NCBI GenBank assembly: GCA_947455935.1
Contig: CANGPV010000002.1
Coordinates: 1-57,071, forward strand
DNA: 57,071 nt
Direction: 5' to 3'
DNA from: Comamonadaceae bacterium
GTDB taxonomy: Bacteria; Pseudomonadota; Gammaproteobacteria; Burkholderiales; Burkholderiaceae_C
The translations under genes and the position numbers were made by a program. The stretch's first letter is position 1. Every line of letters begins with the position of its first letter. The notes beneath the pieces were generated by a model, which did no database searches, was not told the origin of the DNA, and was given only the letters and a program-made list of their open reading frames with translations. Of the stretch, positions 16,139-26,696 are shown piece by piece.

Positions 16139-18796
16139 GTGACCACGTCTTCTGACAGCGCCCCTGACCTTTCAACTTTAGATGCTTTAACCGCAGGTGC
16201 TTTGACCGCACCCACTTCAGGCGAACGCGCGGCGCGTTTGCGCGATTGGTTGGCAACTGAACCTTCCGCCGAATTGATGCAGCAAGTGCTCAAAGAAATG
16301 AGCACCCGCGACAAAGGTGCTGCCAAACCTTTGCGCGAAAAATTGGACGATCTCAAGCGTGCCAAGGCCCAAGACCTGTTGGCGCAAGAGTGGGCTGACA
16401 AGGCTGAAGCTTTGTTGCAAGCTGCGCAATTCAAGGTGGCTGACGCCATGGCCTGGCAGCGGGATGCGGCTAAAGCAGGTGCGCCTTTGTCGCGCGAACC
16501 CTTGGCGGGGTTGCGTCATGCCTTGACCGAACGCATCAAGCATGTGGACGAACTTGAGCATCGCGCCCAGGTGCAACGTGAAACCGCATTGCTACTCACC
16601 CAGCGCATTGAAGTGCTCTCGACCAAAGCGTGGCAAGAGGCATTGGAGCAGCAATCTGCTTTGCAAGTCGATTTGAAGCGTTTGCACGATGAGTTCTTCG
16701 CTTTGCAAAACGATGCGCATTGGTCCAGCGTAGATCCTAAGTACCCTGCGCTGGTCGCAGAAACCACCCAACATATGCCTTTGGTGTGGGAAGCTTTCAG
16801 CGCGGCCTTGGCGCAAACCCAAGCCGCTGCTGAAGATAGCACACTTGCCCTGCCTGCAGTGCCAGCTTGGGCCGATCAGTTACGTCAAGCTCGAGGCGAG
16901 GTGGTTGCCGCCGCACCCTTAACAACGGTTCACAAGCCCAAAGCCGAAGCGCCCCAAGCCGCGCAAGTTGCCTTGCAAGTACCTGCTCTGTTACAGCAGT
17001 TGGAAAAAGAAGTGGCTTTAGGCCATTCCAAAGCCATGTCGGCCGCGGCTGCGCAATTGCGTGCAACGCTCAAAACCAAGGGCCTACATTTGGAGGCCGC
17101 GTTAGCTGAGCAGGTACAAACCGCGCTGGCAGCAGCGGGTGAGTTAGAAGGTTGGCAACGCAAGCATGCGGATGAAATTCGTTTGCAGTTGGTCGTCAAG
17201 GCGGAAGCTTTGTTGCAAGCACCTGCTCCACAGCCTCCAGAGCAGGACACCACACAAGCCGTTGAGGAGAGCCAATGGGTACCCACCATGGGGGGGCGCA
17301 AACTGCAAGACACCTTGCGTCAGTTGCGCGACGAATGGAAAAAAACCGACCAAGGTGGTTTGCCCAACCATGGTTTGTGGAAACGCTTTGACCAAGCCTG
17401 TAACCGAGCCTACCCCTTTGTGCAAGCTTGGCTTGAGAAGGCCAAGGCAGAAAGTGCCGCGCACCGTGAAGGGCGCGTGGCTTTGTTGGCTGAAGTGGCT
17501 GCATGGACGCAGGCCCATCAAGGCCACACAGATTGGAAAAGCCAAGCCCGTGAATTGCATCAGTTTTCTGAGCGCTGGCGTAACAGCGGCCACCTGAGTG
17601 AAAAAGCCTTTGCGGATATGCAAGCCCAATGGAAGGCTGCCATCAAAGCCGCCCATGCGGGCCTTGAAGCGGCGCAAACCCACAGTATTTCCTTGCGCCG
17701 CGCCATGATTGAAGAGGCCAAGGCGCTGTGTGAAGCACCGCAGTTGCGCATTGATGCTGTCAAAGCCTTGCAGCAACGCTGGCAAATCGAATCACAAGCC
17801 GTTCCCGTGGAGCGCAAGTTAGCGCAAAAATTATGGGATGCGTTTCGTCAGCCGTTGGATGACGCTTTCAGCCGCAAAACCCAAGCACGTTCTGCTGCCC
17901 CCACCCACAACCTCTCCGAACACGATAAAGCTGTCATTGCTGCTGCAACTGAGCTAGACAATGCTATTGCCGAAGGAGATGCAGCACGCATACGCCAAGC
18001 CATGGCGCATGTGCAGGCTGTCGCCGCAGGGCAGCTTGCACCCAGCGAAACTGTTGCACCGACCCCCACAGATACAGCGCCTGCTGCAGTTGAAACGCCT
18101 TCTGAAGAAGCCGTTATCGATACCTCTGTCGCTGCGCCTGTGCCCGTGGTCGCCAAGAAAGTAGTGGCCGTGCGAGGTGACGATAGACCCGGTCAAAAGA
18201 AAACCGAGCCTGCACCCTCGGGGCGTTTTGGGGATAAGGCGGGTGCACGTCGACCTGATCGTGATGCGGGTCCACGTCGTGGCCCCGATAACGCTCGCGG
18301 TGGCCCTCGGGAACGCCCTGCCTTTGAAGCGCGTGGACCGCGCTTGGGAGATGCGGCATTCCGTGCGCAACGCCAAGCGCTGGAGCAGGCTGATATCGCC
18401 TTGCGCAAACTCGCCATGCAAGCCCATGGGGAAACTTTGGTGCATGTCTTGGGTGCTTGGCAGCATCGCCAAGCGGACCAATTGCCAGCTGCCAAAGAGC
18501 TGGGTTCTCGCTTGACGGCACAGCAACGACAAGACTGGGTCAAGGCATTGCAAGCCCCCCCCCAAAGCGCCAGCGAACAAGCTTTGCTGCGCTTAGAAGT
18601 TGCCGCTGAGGTGCCCACACCCGCAGCGCATGTAGACGCGCGGCGCATGTTGCAACTTCAGTTGTTGACCAAGCGCAACGATGCGGGACCCGCACAAACC
18701 TGGGCCCACGACGTTGCCCAGATCTTGGGTAGCCCTTATGACGACGAGGCCGCCAAGCGAGTGCAAGCTGCGCTCAAGGTGTTGCTGAAAAAGTAA
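16139..18796 (+). CDS. DUF349 domain protein with RGG-like tract
   Basis: A large 885-residue soluble protein with a GTG start at 16139. It is mostly long helices rich in Ala, Gln, Lys and Glu; DUF349-type motifs recur, for example LRQLRDEWKKTDQGG, ELHQFSERWRNSGHLSEKAF and VKALQQRWQIESQ. DUF349 proteins have no agreed function. Between about residues 680 and 740 lies a low-complexity tract with many Arg-Gly, Arg-Arg and Gly-Pro pairs (RPDRDAGPRRGPDNARGGPR), unlike the rest, followed by another helical region. It is divergently placed against the lytic transglycosylase gene, and no operon partner is visible. Confidence 0.85.
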   Translation: MTTSSDSAPDLSTLDALTAGALTAPTSGERAARLRDWLATEPSAELMQQVLKEMSTRDKGAAKPLREKLDDLKRAKAQDLLAQEWADKAEALLQAAQFKVADAMAWQRDAAKAGAPLSREPLAGLRHALTERIKHVDELEHRAQVQRETALLLTQRIEVLSTKAWQEALEQQSALQVDLKRLHDEFFALQNDAHWSSVDPKYPALVAETTQHMPLVWEAFSAALAQTQAAAEDSTLALPAVPAWADQLRQARGEVVAAAPLTTVHKPKAEAPQAAQVALQVPALLQQLEKEVALGHSKAMSAAAAQLRATLKTKGLHLEAALAEQVQTALAAAGELEGWQRKHADEIRLQLVVKAEALLQAPAPQPPEQDTTQAVEESQWVPTMGGRKLQDTLRQLRDEWKKTDQGGLPNHGLWKRFDQACNRAYPFVQAWLEKAKAESAAHREGRVALLAEVAAWTQAHQGHTDWKSQARELHQFSERWRNSGHLSEKAFADMQAQWKAAIKAAHAGLEAAQTHSISLRRAMIEEAKALCEAPQLRIDAVKALQQRWQIESQAVPVERKLAQKLWDAFRQPLDDAFSRKTQARSAAPTHNLSEHDKAVIAAATELDNAIAEGDAARIRQAMAHVQAVAAGQLAPSETVAPTPTDTAPAAVETPSEEAVIDTSVAAPVPVVAKKVVAVRGDDRPGQKKTEPAPSGRFGDKAGARRPDRDAGPRRGPDNARGGPRERPAFEARGPRLGDAAFRAQRQALEQADIALRKLAMQAHGETLVHVLGAWQHRQADQLPAAKELGSRLTAQQRQDWVKALQAPPQSASEQALLRLEVAAEVPTPAAHVDARRMLQLQLLTKRNDAGPAQTWAHDVAQILGSPYDDEAAKRVQAALKVLLKK

Positions 18797-18801
18797 AAGT
18801 A

Positions 18802-19551
18802 TCAGGTAACAAGGTCTTGGCGCGACAAGCCCAGACCTCGTTGCCAGGTCAGCCATTGCGCCCGAGGGGGATGGACCTGTGCATCCCAGTCGCTTAAGAC
18901 CCAGCGGCTGTGCGTTTCTGATAAAGCATGAACCGCTGGATGATGGGTGTGCCCATGAATCAGCACATGGGCTTGATGCGCTTGCAGTAATGACAACGCA
19001 GCCGTGTTGTCTACATCCACCCAATGGGTTTGCTTTTGTTTCAGCGCTTCGCTTTGCGCACGCAGGTCACGAGCTGTTTGCAGACGTTGCTCTAAGGGTT
19101 TGGATAAAAATTCAAGTTGCCACGATTCAGAGCGCACCTGCTGGCGAAACGCTTGGTAGGCGGTGTCCGCTATACACAGGGCGTCGCCGTGGCTGAGTAC
19201 CCATCGCCCTTCAACAGTTTCAAGCACACAGGGGTCTCTCAAAGTGTGCATGCCACTTCGTTGGGCGGCTTTGTCGCCCCATAAAAAATCGCGGTTACCG
19301 ACCATCCAATACACCGGAATACGCTGACTGACTTGGTGAAGGATGTCGCAGCATTTGCGCTCAAAATCACCTTGTGGGGCGTCCAAGATATCGTCGCCTA
19401 CCCATACTTCAAACAAATCGCCCAAGATGAACAGGGCATCGGTTTGTAGGGTTTGCAGAGACTTCCGCCATAACTCGAAAGTGGCTTCTTGGCTGGCTTG
19501 CAAATGCAAGTCAGAAATGAAAGTCAGCTTGTGCCATGCAAGCGCATTCAC
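18802..19551 (-). CDS. lpxH: UDP-2,3-diacylglucosamine diphosphatase LpxH
   Basis: LpxH cleaves UDP-2,3-diacylglucosamine to lipid X and UMP in lipid A synthesis, acting at the inner face of the inner membrane. The 249-residue protein has all calcineurin-like metal motifs: ISDLHL (D14, H16), [13 protein letters not shown] (D45), VGNRDFLWG (N86), LSHGDALC (H121) and the late [10 protein letters not shown]. It overlaps the end of ppiB by 4 bases. Length is near the family norm of 240. Confidence 0.94.
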   Translation of the reverse strand: MNALAWHKLTFISDLHLQASQEATFELWRKSLQTLQTDALFILGDLFEVWVGDDILDAPQGDFERKCCDILHQVSQRIPVYWMVGNRDFLWGDKAAQRSGMHTLRDPCVLETVEGRWVLSHGDALCIADTAYQAFRQQVRSESWQLEFLSKPLEQRLQTARDLRAQSEALKQKQTHWVDVDNTAALSLLQAHQAHVLIHGHTHHPAVHALSETHSRWVLSDWDAQVHPPRAQWLTWQRGLGLSRQDLVT

Positions 19552-20060
19552 TTGGCTACCAGCACGGCCTTATCGATGATCACGTCGTCTTTGGGTACAT
19601 CGTCATGAAAGCCTTTGCGGCCAGTTTTGACTTTGCAAATGGCATCCACCACCTCGGTGCCTGCCACCACTTTGCCAAACACCGCATAGCCCCAGCCACT
19701 GCCTGTGGGCGCGGTATGGTTGAGAAAGTCGTTGTCTTTCACATTGATGAAGAACTGCGATGTTGCCGAGTGCGGATCGCTGGTACGGGCCATGGCAACG
19801 GTGTAGCAGTTGTTTTTCAGGCCGTTATTGGCTTCGTTTTCCAGTTTGTCGCCGGTCTTTTTCTCTTTCATGCCCACTGACATGCCACCGCCTTGCACCA
19901 TGAAGCCGGGGATGACGCGGTGAAAAATGGTTTGGTCGTAGTGACCGCTCTCTACGTAGGCCAAAAAATTAGCAGCGCTTTTGGGAGCTTTGTCGGCGTC
20001 AATTTCCAGCGTGATCACGCCGTGGTCTTGGATATGCAGTTCAACTTGAGGGTTTGACAT
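19548..20060 (-). CDS. ppiB: Cytosolic peptidyl-prolyl isomerase, cyclophilin type
   Basis: A 170-residue cyclophilin without signal peptide. Active-site motifs are [36 protein letters not shown] and [11 protein letters not shown], covering the catalytic arginine, the hydrophobic pocket and the tryptophan position. It catalyses cis-trans isomerisation of Xaa-Pro bonds in the cytosol. It lies 5 bases after the periplasmic paralogue at 20066-20668 and overlaps lpxH by 4 bases. The close pair probably arose by tandem duplication followed by gain or loss of a signal peptide. Confidence 0.95.
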   Translation of the reverse strand: MSNPQVELHIQDHGVITLEIDADKAPKSAANFLAYVESGHYDQTIFHRVIPGFMVQGGGMSVGMKEKKTGDKLENEANNGLKNNCYTVAMARTSDPHSATSQFFINVKDNDFLNHTAPTGSGWGYAVFGKVVAGTEVVDAICKVKTGRKGFHDDVPKDDVIIDKAVLVAK

Positions 20061-20065
20061 GGTTC

Positions 20066-20668
20066 TTATTTCACGAGTGCGGCAGACTGAATGACCACCT
20101 GGGTTTGCGGAACATCGCTGGGAAAAGGACCGCCAGCGCCTGTGGGCATTTGTTTGATTTTGTTGACCACTTCCATGCCGCTGGTGACTTTGCCAAAGGC
20201 CACATAGCCCCAGCCTTGACCCCCGGGGGCTGAATGGTTCAGAAAATCGTTGTTGTTGACATTGATAAAGAACTGGGCGCTGGCCGAATGGGGATTGTTG
20301 GTGCGTGCCATGGCGATAGTTCCCACGGTGTTGGTTGGGCCGCTTTTGGCCTTGACTTCAGCACCCTCGTGTTTGATGGGAGGGCGCGTAGGCTTTTCCA
20401 TGTAGCGAGCATCGTAGCCACCGCCTTGAATCATGAAGTTATTGATCACACGGTGAAAAATCGTTCCGTTGTAATGACCGTCGCGTACATAAGTCAAAAA
20501 ATTCTCAACCGTGTTGGGTGCTTTGTCGGGGTACAGCTCCACAACAAATTCACCAGCGCTGGTGGTGAATTTGACTTGGGGTGCAGTTGTTGCTGCGTTT
20601 TGAGCTTGGGCTAAACCCAAGGCGGACATGGCCAAGGCCATGCCAAGCAATGTGCGGCGTAAATTCAT
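20066..20668 (-). CDS. ppiA: Periplasmic peptidyl-prolyl isomerase, cyclophilin type
   Basis: A 200-residue cyclophilin with a signal peptide ([20 protein letters not shown], cleavage after AQA around residue 22), so it is exported. Catalytic motifs are [37 protein letters not shown] and [10 protein letters not shown]. It has an insertion relative to ppiB ([20 protein letters not shown]), as in PpiA-type proteins. The start overlaps the TPR gene stop by 4 bases, so the four genes TPR-ppiA-ppiB-lpxH form one unit. Confidence 0.94.
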   Translation of the reverse strand: MNLRRTLLGMALAMSALGLAQAQNAATTAPQVKFTTSAGEFVVELYPDKAPNTVENFLTYVRDGHYNGTIFHRVINNFMIQGGGYDARYMEKPTRPPIKHEGAEVKAKSGPTNTVGTIAMARTNNPHSASAQFFINVNNNDFLNHSAPGGQGWGYVAFGKVTSGMEVVNKIKQMPTGAGGPFPSDVPQTQVVIQSAALVK

Positions 20669-21261
20669 TGGGGTGTGCTGAGAGTGAGTTGAAGAATGGG
20701 GTCGAGTGCCAGCATTTTTTGCTGCACAGATTTGGCACCAGTGGGGTTGAGCTCGGCTGATTTGGCGAATGCTTGTTGTGCTTGGTGCAACAAAATATCG
20801 CCCATGTTTTCATAGGCGGTGGCATAAACGGGGTTATTGCGCAAGGCTTGTTCGATGGCCAGCTTGGCTTGGCCCCAGTTGCCGCGCGACGCGTACATCA
20901 CGCCCAAGTTATTTTGTACCTCAGGCAGCTCAGGATAATCTTGCGCCAGTTCTTCGTACACCGCAAAGGCTTCATCAGCGCGACCAAGCTGTTCCAGCAA
21001 ACGGGCACGCCAAAAACGCATTTGTGGGTCACGCGGACGCTCTTGCAAATAGGTGTCGACTTGTTCCAAGGCTTGTGGCCATTTACGTTGACCCATGGCT
21101 TTTTGCACCTCATCGTGCGGCGTACCTTTAAGTTGTACCGTGCTGGAAGATTGCGCATGCACACCGAGTTGCACGGATAAAAGCAGGATTGCCAAGCAAC
21201 TACGCCAAGCCACGAACAAAGAGACAGGTAAATGCAAGGAGGAGCGTGACATGTAATTCAT
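20665..21261 (-). CDS. Secreted TPR-repeat protein
   Basis: A 198-residue protein with an N-terminal hydrophobic segment (about 15-35, LFVAWRSCLAILLLSVQLG) ending HAQ, a likely signal peptide. Tetratricopeptide-type helices follow (about 55-170): MRFWRARLLEQLGRADEAFA, LPEVQNNLGVMYASRGNWGQ, ATAYENMGDILLHQAQQAFA. TPR proteins serve as binding scaffolds, and the partner here is unknown. Starts at 21261 (MNYMSRSS) or 21252 (MSRSS) are both possible. First gene of the unit that continues into ppiA, ppiB and lpxH. Confidence 0.82.
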   Translation of the reverse strand: MNYMSRSSLHLPVSLFVAWRSCLAILLLSVQLGVHAQSSSTVQLKGTPHDEVQKAMGQRKWPQALEQVDTYLQERPRDPQMRFWRARLLEQLGRADEAFAVYEELAQDYPELPEVQNNLGVMYASRGNWGQAKLAIEQALRNNPVYATAYENMGDILLHQAQQAFAKSAELNPTGAKSVQQKMLALDPILQLTLSTPQ

Positions 21262-21281
21262 TCAAGCACAGTGTCGAAAAA

Positions 21282-21309
21282 TGTTTACTGCGTTAGGGGT
21301 CGATATACT
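21282..21309 (+). promoter_or_regulatory. Possible sigma-70 promoter for cysS
   Basis: In the 122-base gap between the divergent TPR and cysS genes lies TGTTTA at 21282-21287 and TATACT at 21304-21309, spaced 16 bases. The -10 box is a good match, the -35 weak. It would give a leader of about 70 bases before the cysS ATG. Assigned by eye only. Confidence 0.3.
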
Positions 21310-21383
21310 GCTGGCATTGTAGTAGAGAGTCCTTCCAAGTTACTTGCCTGTCTTGCCTCGCCGCAAGCATCGTTGTTCACACT

Positions 21384-22757
21384 ATGACCATCCGCATTTA
21401 CAGCACCTTAAGCCGTGCTTTGGAAAACTTGACGCCGCTGACACCCGGTCAGGTTCGCATGTATGTGTGCGGCATGACGGTTTACGATTTATGTCATCTG
21501 GGCCATGCACGCTCTATGGTGGCGTTCGATGTGGTGCAACGCTGGCTCAAGCACAGTGGTTACCAGGTCACTTACGTGCGCAACGTCACCGATATTGATG
21601 ACAAAATCATCCGTCGCGCCACAGACAACGGCGAGACGATTCGCTCACTCACCGATCGCATGATTCAGGCCCTGCACCAAGACGCTGATGCCTTGGGCAT
21701 AGAACGCCCCACGCTGGAACCTCGAGCCACCGATTTTGTGCCGCATATGCTCAAACTGATTGGACAACTGGAAGACAAGGGTTTGGCTTACCGGGCGCCC
21801 AGTGGCGACGTTAATTACGCAGTTCGTAAGTTTGGTGGTTATGGCAAGTTGTCTGGCAAATCGTTGGATGAATTGCATGCGGGCGAGCGTGTGGCGGTGC
21901 TCGATGGCAAAGACGACCCCCTTGATTTTGTGTTGTGGAAGTCGGCCAAGCCCGAAGAGCCCCAAGAGGTGAAATGGGACAGTCCCTTTGGCCCAGGACG
22001 CCCTGGTTGGCATATTGAGTGTTCTGCCATGGCGTGTGAATTGCTGGGACAAAGTTTTGACATCCACGGTGGCGGTGCCGATTTACAGTTCCCTCACCAT
22101 GAAAACGAAATCGCCCAAAGCGAAGGTGCCAGCGGCCAAACCATGGCCAGCATTTGGATGCACAACGGCTTTATCAATGTGGATAACGTCAAGATGTCCA
22201 AGAGCTTGGATAACTTTTTCACCATACGCGACGTACTGAAGTTGTATGCGCCCGAGGTGGTGCGTTTCTTTGTGGTCAGAAGCCATTACCGCAGCGCTTT
22301 GAATTTCAGCGATGCGCACTTGGACGACGCCCGTTCTTCGCTTAAACGTTTGTACACCGCGCTGCATGCGGTGCCACCCAGCGACGTCGCCATCGACTGG
22401 AGCAACGCCTATGCCTTGCGTTTTAAAGCCGCCATGGACGAAGACTTTGGCACACCCGAAGCCGTGGCCGTGTTGTTCGAACTGGCTGCTGAAATCAACC
22501 GCACACAATCTTCACAGTTGTCGGGCCTGCTCAAAGCCTTGGGCGGTGTGTTGGGCTTGTTACAAAGCCTCCCTCAAGACTTCTTGCAAGCAGGTAGCGC
22601 TGTTGATGAAACAGAAATTCAAGCCATGATTGAAGCTCGCGCACAAGCCAAGGCAGCCAAAAACTTTGCTGAAGCCGATCGCATCCGCAAAGCCTTGAGC
22701 GACATGGGCGTGGTGCTTAAAGACTCCGCCCATGGCACGCAATGGGAGCGTGCTTGA
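21384..22757 (+). CDS. cysS: Cysteinyl-tRNA synthetase
   Basis: A 457-residue class I aminoacyl-tRNA synthetase charging tRNA-Cys. It carries the zinc-ligand region [10 protein letters not shown] (C29), the HIGH-type motif HLGH at 38-41, further zinc residues around C213 and H238 ([18 protein letters not shown]), and KMSKS at 270-274. Length is typical. The stop codon shares its last base with the start of the downstream DNA glycosylase gene (TGATG at 22755-22759), indicating translational coupling. Confidence 0.97.
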   Translation: MTIRIYSTLSRALENLTPLTPGQVRMYVCGMTVYDLCHLGHARSMVAFDVVQRWLKHSGYQVTYVRNVTDIDDKIIRRATDNGETIRSLTDRMIQALHQDADALGIERPTLEPRATDFVPHMLKLIGQLEDKGLAYRAPSGDVNYAVRKFGGYGKLSGKSLDELHAGERVAVLDGKDDPLDFVLWKSAKPEEPQEVKWDSPFGPGRPGWHIECSAMACELLGQSFDIHGGGADLQFPHHENEIAQSEGASGQTMASIWMHNGFINVDNVKMSKSLDNFFTIRDVLKLYAPEVVRFFVVRSHYRSALNFSDAHLDDARSSLKRLYTALHAVPPSDVAIDWSNAYALRFKAAMDEDFGTPEAVAVLFELAAEINRTQSSQLSGLLKALGGVLGLLQSLPQDFLQAGSAVDETEIQAMIEARAQAKAAKNFAEADRIRKALSDMGVVLKDSAHGTQWERA

Positions 22758-23401
22758 TGGTCGCGGCCTTGCCCATCAAGCGCTCTGTTCCGCCTTATTG
22801 GGAGGAGGCTTGTAAGCATTTGGCAAAAAAAGACCGCGTCATGCGCCGCTTGATTCCGCAGTTTGGTGACGCTTGTTTAGAGTCACGTGGGGACGCATTT
22901 GTCACTTTGGCCCGCAGCATCGTAGGCCAGCAAATTTCGGTCAAGGCTGCGCAAGCGGTATGGGACAGGTTTGCAGCCTTACCCAAAAAAATCACCCCCG
23001 CATATGTACTCAAACTCAAAGTGGACGATATGCGTGCTGCAGGTTTGTCTGCGCGCAAGGTGGAGTATTTGGTGGACTTGGCCTTGCACTTTGCAAACGG
23101 CACTGTGCATACCCGCCAATGGGCAGAGATGGATGACGATGCCATCATCGAAGAGCTGGTGTCTATTCGCGGCATTGGACGCTGGACCGCAGAGATGTTT
23201 TTGATTTTTTACCTGATGCGCCCTAATGTCTTGCCGCTGGACGATGTGGGTCTGATCAACGGTATCAGCCATAACTATTTTTCAGGCGAAGCTGTCAGCC
23301 GCAGCGATGCCCGCGAAGTGGCTGCTGCCTGGGCCCCGTATTGCAGCGTGGCAACTTGGTATATTTGGCGATCGCTAGACCCACAGCCCGTGGCTTATTA
23401 G
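22757..23401 (+). CDS. DNA-3-methyladenine glycosylase, AlkA/HhH-GPD type
   Basis: A 214-residue base-excision repair glycosylase. The start at 22757 (MVAALPIK) overlaps the cysS stop by one base and is preferred to ATG 22742 inside cysS. The helix-hairpin-helix is [17 protein letters not shown] through [20 protein letters not shown], and the catalytic aspartate lies in [14 protein letters not shown]. It lacks an iron-sulfur cluster loop, which fits the AlkA group rather than Nth/MutY. It would remove alkylated purines. Coupling to cysS is probably only transcriptional convenience. Confidence 0.9.
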   Translation: MVAALPIKRSVPPYWEEACKHLAKKDRVMRRLIPQFGDACLESRGDAFVTLARSIVGQQISVKAAQAVWDRFAALPKKITPAYVLKLKVDDMRAAGLSARKVEYLVDLALHFANGTVHTRQWAEMDDDAIIEELVSIRGIGRWTAEMFLIFYLMRPNVLPLDDVGLINGISHNYFSGEAVSRSDAREVAAAWAPYCSVATWYIWRSLDPQPVAY

Positions 23402-23438
23402 GCTCACAAGCAAGCAGTCAAAGCGCAAGGAGAGACGA

Positions 23439-24416
23439 TTGGCAAAAAAAACTTTTCTCGATTTCGAGCAACCCATTGCTGAACTCGAAGGCAAAATCGA
23501 AGAGCTGAGGTATGTGCAAACCGAGTCTGCGGTAGATATATCCGATGAGATAGAACAACTCGCCAAAAAAAGTTTACAACTCACCAAGGACATTTATAGC
23601 GATCTGACGCCATGGCAAATCACCAAGATCGCCCGCCACCCCGAGCGCCCTTACACGCTTGACTACATCAATGACATCTTCACCGACTTTGTAGAGATGC
23701 ATGGCGACAGGCATTTCTCTGATGACCTGAGTATCGTCGGCGGGTTGGCTAGGTTCAATGGCAATGCCTGCATGGTGATCGGTCAGCAAAAAGGGCGCGA
23801 TACCAAAGAACGAACCGCTCGCAACTTTGGTATGACGCGCCCCGAAGGCTATCGCAAGGCCTTGCGCTTAATGAAGACAGCCGAGAAATTTAAACTGCCT
23901 GTGTTCACCTTTGTCGACACTCCCGGCGCATTTCCAGGTATTGATGCTGAGGAGCGGAGTCAGTCTGAAGCTATTGGGCGCAATATTTTTGAGATGGCGC
24001 AATTGCAAGTCCCCATCATCACCACCATCATCGGCGAGGGTGGCTCGGGAGGTGCGCTGGCTATCAGCGTCTGTGACCAACTGTTGATGTTGCAGTACTC
24101 CATTTACTCCGTCATCAGCCCTGAGGGTTGTGCTTCCATTTTGTGGAAGACGTCAGATCGCGCGTCGGATGCAGCAGATGCCTTGGGCATCACAGCTCAT
24201 CGATTAAAAGCTTTGGGGTTAGTTGACAAAATTGTTAACGAACCCGTTGGCGGTGCGCACCGCGATACCAAACACATGGCATCGCAACTCAAGCGCGGCC
24301 TCAATGATGCGTGGCGTCAAGTCAGCGACCTCAAGGTCAAAGAACTGCTCGACAAACGTTACGAGCGCCTGCAAAGTTACGGCCGCTTCAACGACACCAA
24401 AGTCGAAGCCCAATGA
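23439..24416 (+). CDS. accA: Acetyl-CoA carboxylase carboxyltransferase alpha subunit
   Basis: AccA with AccD transfers the carboxyl group from biotin to acetyl-CoA, the first committed step of fatty-acid synthesis. The 325-residue protein uses a TTG start at 23439 preceded by AAGGAGAG. Hallmarks are [34 protein letters not shown], the [20 protein letters not shown] segment and [11 protein letters not shown] oxyanion glycine motif. Length matches the family. tilS follows after 7 bases. accD is not in the window. Confidence 0.96.
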   Translation: MAKKTFLDFEQPIAELEGKIEELRYVQTESAVDISDEIEQLAKKSLQLTKDIYSDLTPWQITKIARHPERPYTLDYINDIFTDFVEMHGDRHFSDDLSIVGGLARFNGNACMVIGQQKGRDTKERTARNFGMTRPEGYRKALRLMKTAEKFKLPVFTFVDTPGAFPGIDAEERSQSEAIGRNIFEMAQLQVPIITTIIGEGGSGGALAISVCDQLLMLQYSIYSVISPEGCASILWKTSDRASDAADALGITAHRLKALGLVDKIVNEPVGGAHRDTKHMASQLKRGLNDAWRQVSDLKVKELLDKRYERLQSYGRFNDTKVEAQ

Positions 24417-24423
24417 GCCCCGG

Positions 24424-25395
24424 GTGAGCGCCAGCCCCCCCCCAGACCCACACCCCCTGAACTTGGCCTTGCAGGCCTTGGACCCCTTGCCACCCTTGGT
24501 GGTGGCCTTGAGCGGTGGGGCCGACTCCAGCGCCATGCTGGTCGCTTGCGCCCAACGCTGGCCGGGGCAGGTCAGGGCGGTGCACATCCACCACGGCTTG
24601 CAAGCAGCGGCCGACACCTTCGCCCAACACTGCGAGGCCTTATGCACACGCTGGCACGTGCCCTTGGTGGTGCACCGTGTACAGGCCCAGCACGCCAGCG
24701 GCGAGAGCCCCGAAGAAGCCGCCCGCAACGCGCGGTATGCAGGCATCACTGAAGTGTTGCAACAACATTGGGGCGGTGGCCTGCGCCATGTGGTGCTGGC
24801 TCAGCATGCCGATGACCAAGCCGAAACCGTGCTGCTCGCCTTGTCGCGCGGTGCCGGTTTGCCTGGCTTGGCGGCCATGCCTGCCACGCGCATTCGGGGC
24901 GGCGTCCATTGGCACCGGCCTTGGCTGTCATTGCCCGGTGCTTGGGTGCGCCCGTGGCTGCAAGCCCAGGGCGAAACCTGGTGCGAAGACACGACCAACC
25001 AAGACACGCGATTCACCCGCAACCGCATCCGCGCAGAGTTGCTGCCGGTTTGGGCGCAACTGTTTCCCAGCTACCGCCAAACCTTGGCGCGCGCCGCCCA
25101 GCATGCGGCCCAAGCGCAAACCTTGCTCGACGAGGTGGCCGCGCAAGACTTGTTGCTGGTGGGGCAACCGCCGTTGTTGTCGGCCTTGCAGAACTTGAGC
25201 CCAGCGCGCCAAGCCAATGTGCTTCGCCATTGGCTCAAGGGCTTGGGGGTGCGTGCCAGCCAAGCGCAATTGCTTGAACTGCAGCAGCAAATCCAAGCCT
25301 GCACCACACGGGGCCACCGCATCCACATCAAAGTGGGTGAGGGCTTTGTGCACAGGGTTGAAGACCGCATCGATTGGTACAATTTAAAGCTTTAG
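24424..25395 (+). CDS. tilS: tRNA(Ile)-lysidine synthetase
   Basis: TilS converts C34 of the tRNA-Ile CAU anticodon to lysidine, so AUA is read as isoleucine. The best start is GTG at 24424, 7 bases after the accA stop, giving 323 residues; the frame is open further upstream but inside accA. The ATP PP-loop SGGADSS is at about 30-36, followed by HIHHGLQAAADTFAQHCEAL and a later DTRFTRNRIRAELLPVW, both conserved. The protein is shorter than the 430-residue E. coli enzyme because the C-terminal domain is reduced, as in many bacteria. The region is visibly more G+C-rich than its neighbours. Confidence 0.9.
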   Translation: MSASPPPDPHPLNLALQALDPLPPLVVALSGGADSSAMLVACAQRWPGQVRAVHIHHGLQAAADTFAQHCEALCTRWHVPLVVHRVQAQHASGESPEEAARNARYAGITEVLQQHWGGGLRHVVLAQHADDQAETVLLALSRGAGLPGLAAMPATRIRGGVHWHRPWLSLPGAWVRPWLQAQGETWCEDTTNQDTRFTRNRIRAELLPVWAQLFPSYRQTLARAAQHAAQAQTLLDEVAAQDLLLVGQPPLLSALQNLSPARQANVLRHWLKGLGVRASQAQLLELQQQIQACTTRGHRIHIKVGEGFVHRVEDRIDWYNLKL

Positions 25396-25417
25396 CTTAG
25401 ACAAACTGACTTCTACG

Positions 25418-26686
25418 ATGGCTTTGATCGTTCATAAATACGGTGGCACCTCCATGGGGTCGACCGAACGCATACGCAATGTGGCTAAGCGCGTGGCCAA
25501 ATGGGCCAGAGCGGGGCACCAGATGGTGGTCGTTCCCTCGGCCATGAGTGGCGAAACCAACCGCTTGCTGGGCTTGGCCAAAGAGCTGGCACTACAGTCA
25601 AGCAACGCCGAACACTTCAGAGAACTCGATGCACTGGCGGCCACCGGCGAGCAAGCTTCATCTGCTTTGCTGGCCATTGCTTTGCAGGCAGAAGGGATGT
25701 CCTCGGTCAGCTATGCAGGTTGGCAAGTGCCTATTCGCACCGATAGTGCTTTCACCAAAGCGCGTATCGAGTCTATTGACGATGCGCGTGTGCGTGCCGA
25801 TTTGTCTGCTGGCAAAGTGGTCATCATCACCGGTTTCCAAGGTGTCGACAGTGAAGGCCACATCACCACTTTAGGTCGCGGCGGCTCCGACACCTCGGCG
25901 GTTGCAGTGGCAGCTGCCATGAAGGCTGCGGAGTGTTTGATTTACACCGATGTGGATGGCGTGTACACCACCGACCCCCGCGTGGTACCCGAAGCCAGGC
26001 GCTTGCACACTGTCAGTTTTGAAGAGATGCTGGAGATGGCGTCACTGGGCAGCAAGGTATTGCAAATTCGCTCGGTGGAGTTTGCGGGAAAATACAAAGT
26101 ACCGCTTCGTGTACTTTCAAGCTTTACGCCATGGGACATTGATATTCATGAGGAAGCCAAGTCGGGCACCTTGATCACTTTTGAGGAAGACGAACAAATG
26201 GAACAAGCCATCGTATCGGGCATCGCTTTTACCCGCGATGAAGCCAAAATTTCCATCATCGGCGTGCCTGACAAGCCTGGCATTGCTTTCAAAATTTTGG
26301 GCGCTGTAGCACAAGCCAATATTGAAGTGGACATGATTATTCAAAACATCAGCAAAGGTGGTTTGACCGATTTCAGCTTCACGGTTAACCGTAACGATCA
26401 TGTGCGCGCCATGGACTTGCTGAAATCGCAGGTCATGGCCGAGTTGGGCGCTCCCGAAATCATTGGTGACGCCAAGATTTGCAAAGTATCTATCGTCGGT
26501 ATTGGCATGCGCAGCCATGTGGGCGTGGCCAGTCGCATGTTTGAATGTTTGAGCGCTGAAGGTATCAATATTCAGATGATTTCCACCAGCGAAATCAAAA
26601 CTTCCGTGGTAATTGACGAGAAATACCTCGAGTTGGCTGTGAGGGCCCTGCACAAAGCCTTTGACTTAGAGAAGAATCAGGCATAA
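25418..26686 (+). CDS. lysC: Aspartate kinase
   Basis: A 422-residue monofunctional aspartokinase, first step of the lysine, threonine and methionine pathway. The N-terminal kinase domain (about 1-245) has VHKYGGTSMGS, LGRGGSDTSAVAVAAAM and TDVDGVYTTDPRVVPEA. Two ACT domains (about 265-415) bind feedback inhibitors, with GVPDKPGIAFKILGAVAQA and GIGMRSHVGVASRMFECL. This size and layout fit the lysine/threonine-regulated type. A tRNA-Ser gene begins 10 bases after the stop. Confidence 0.96.
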   Translation: MALIVHKYGGTSMGSTERIRNVAKRVAKWARAGHQMVVVPSAMSGETNRLLGLAKELALQSSNAEHFRELDALAATGEQASSALLAIALQAEGMSSVSYAGWQVPIRTDSAFTKARIESIDDARVRADLSAGKVVIITGFQGVDSEGHITTLGRGGSDTSAVAVAAAMKAAECLIYTDVDGVYTTDPRVVPEARRLHTVSFEEMLEMASLGSKVLQIRSVEFAGKYKVPLRVLSSFTPWDIDIHEEAKSGTLITFEEDEQMEQAIVSGIAFTRDEAKISIIGVPDKPGIAFKILGAVAQANIEVDMIIQNISKGGLTDFSFTVNRNDHVRAMDLLKSQVMAELGAPEIIGDAKICKVSIVGIGMRSHVGVASRMFECLSAEGINIQMISTSEIKTSVVIDEKYLELAVRALHKAFDLEKNQA

Positions 26687-26696
26687 TAAATCAGCT

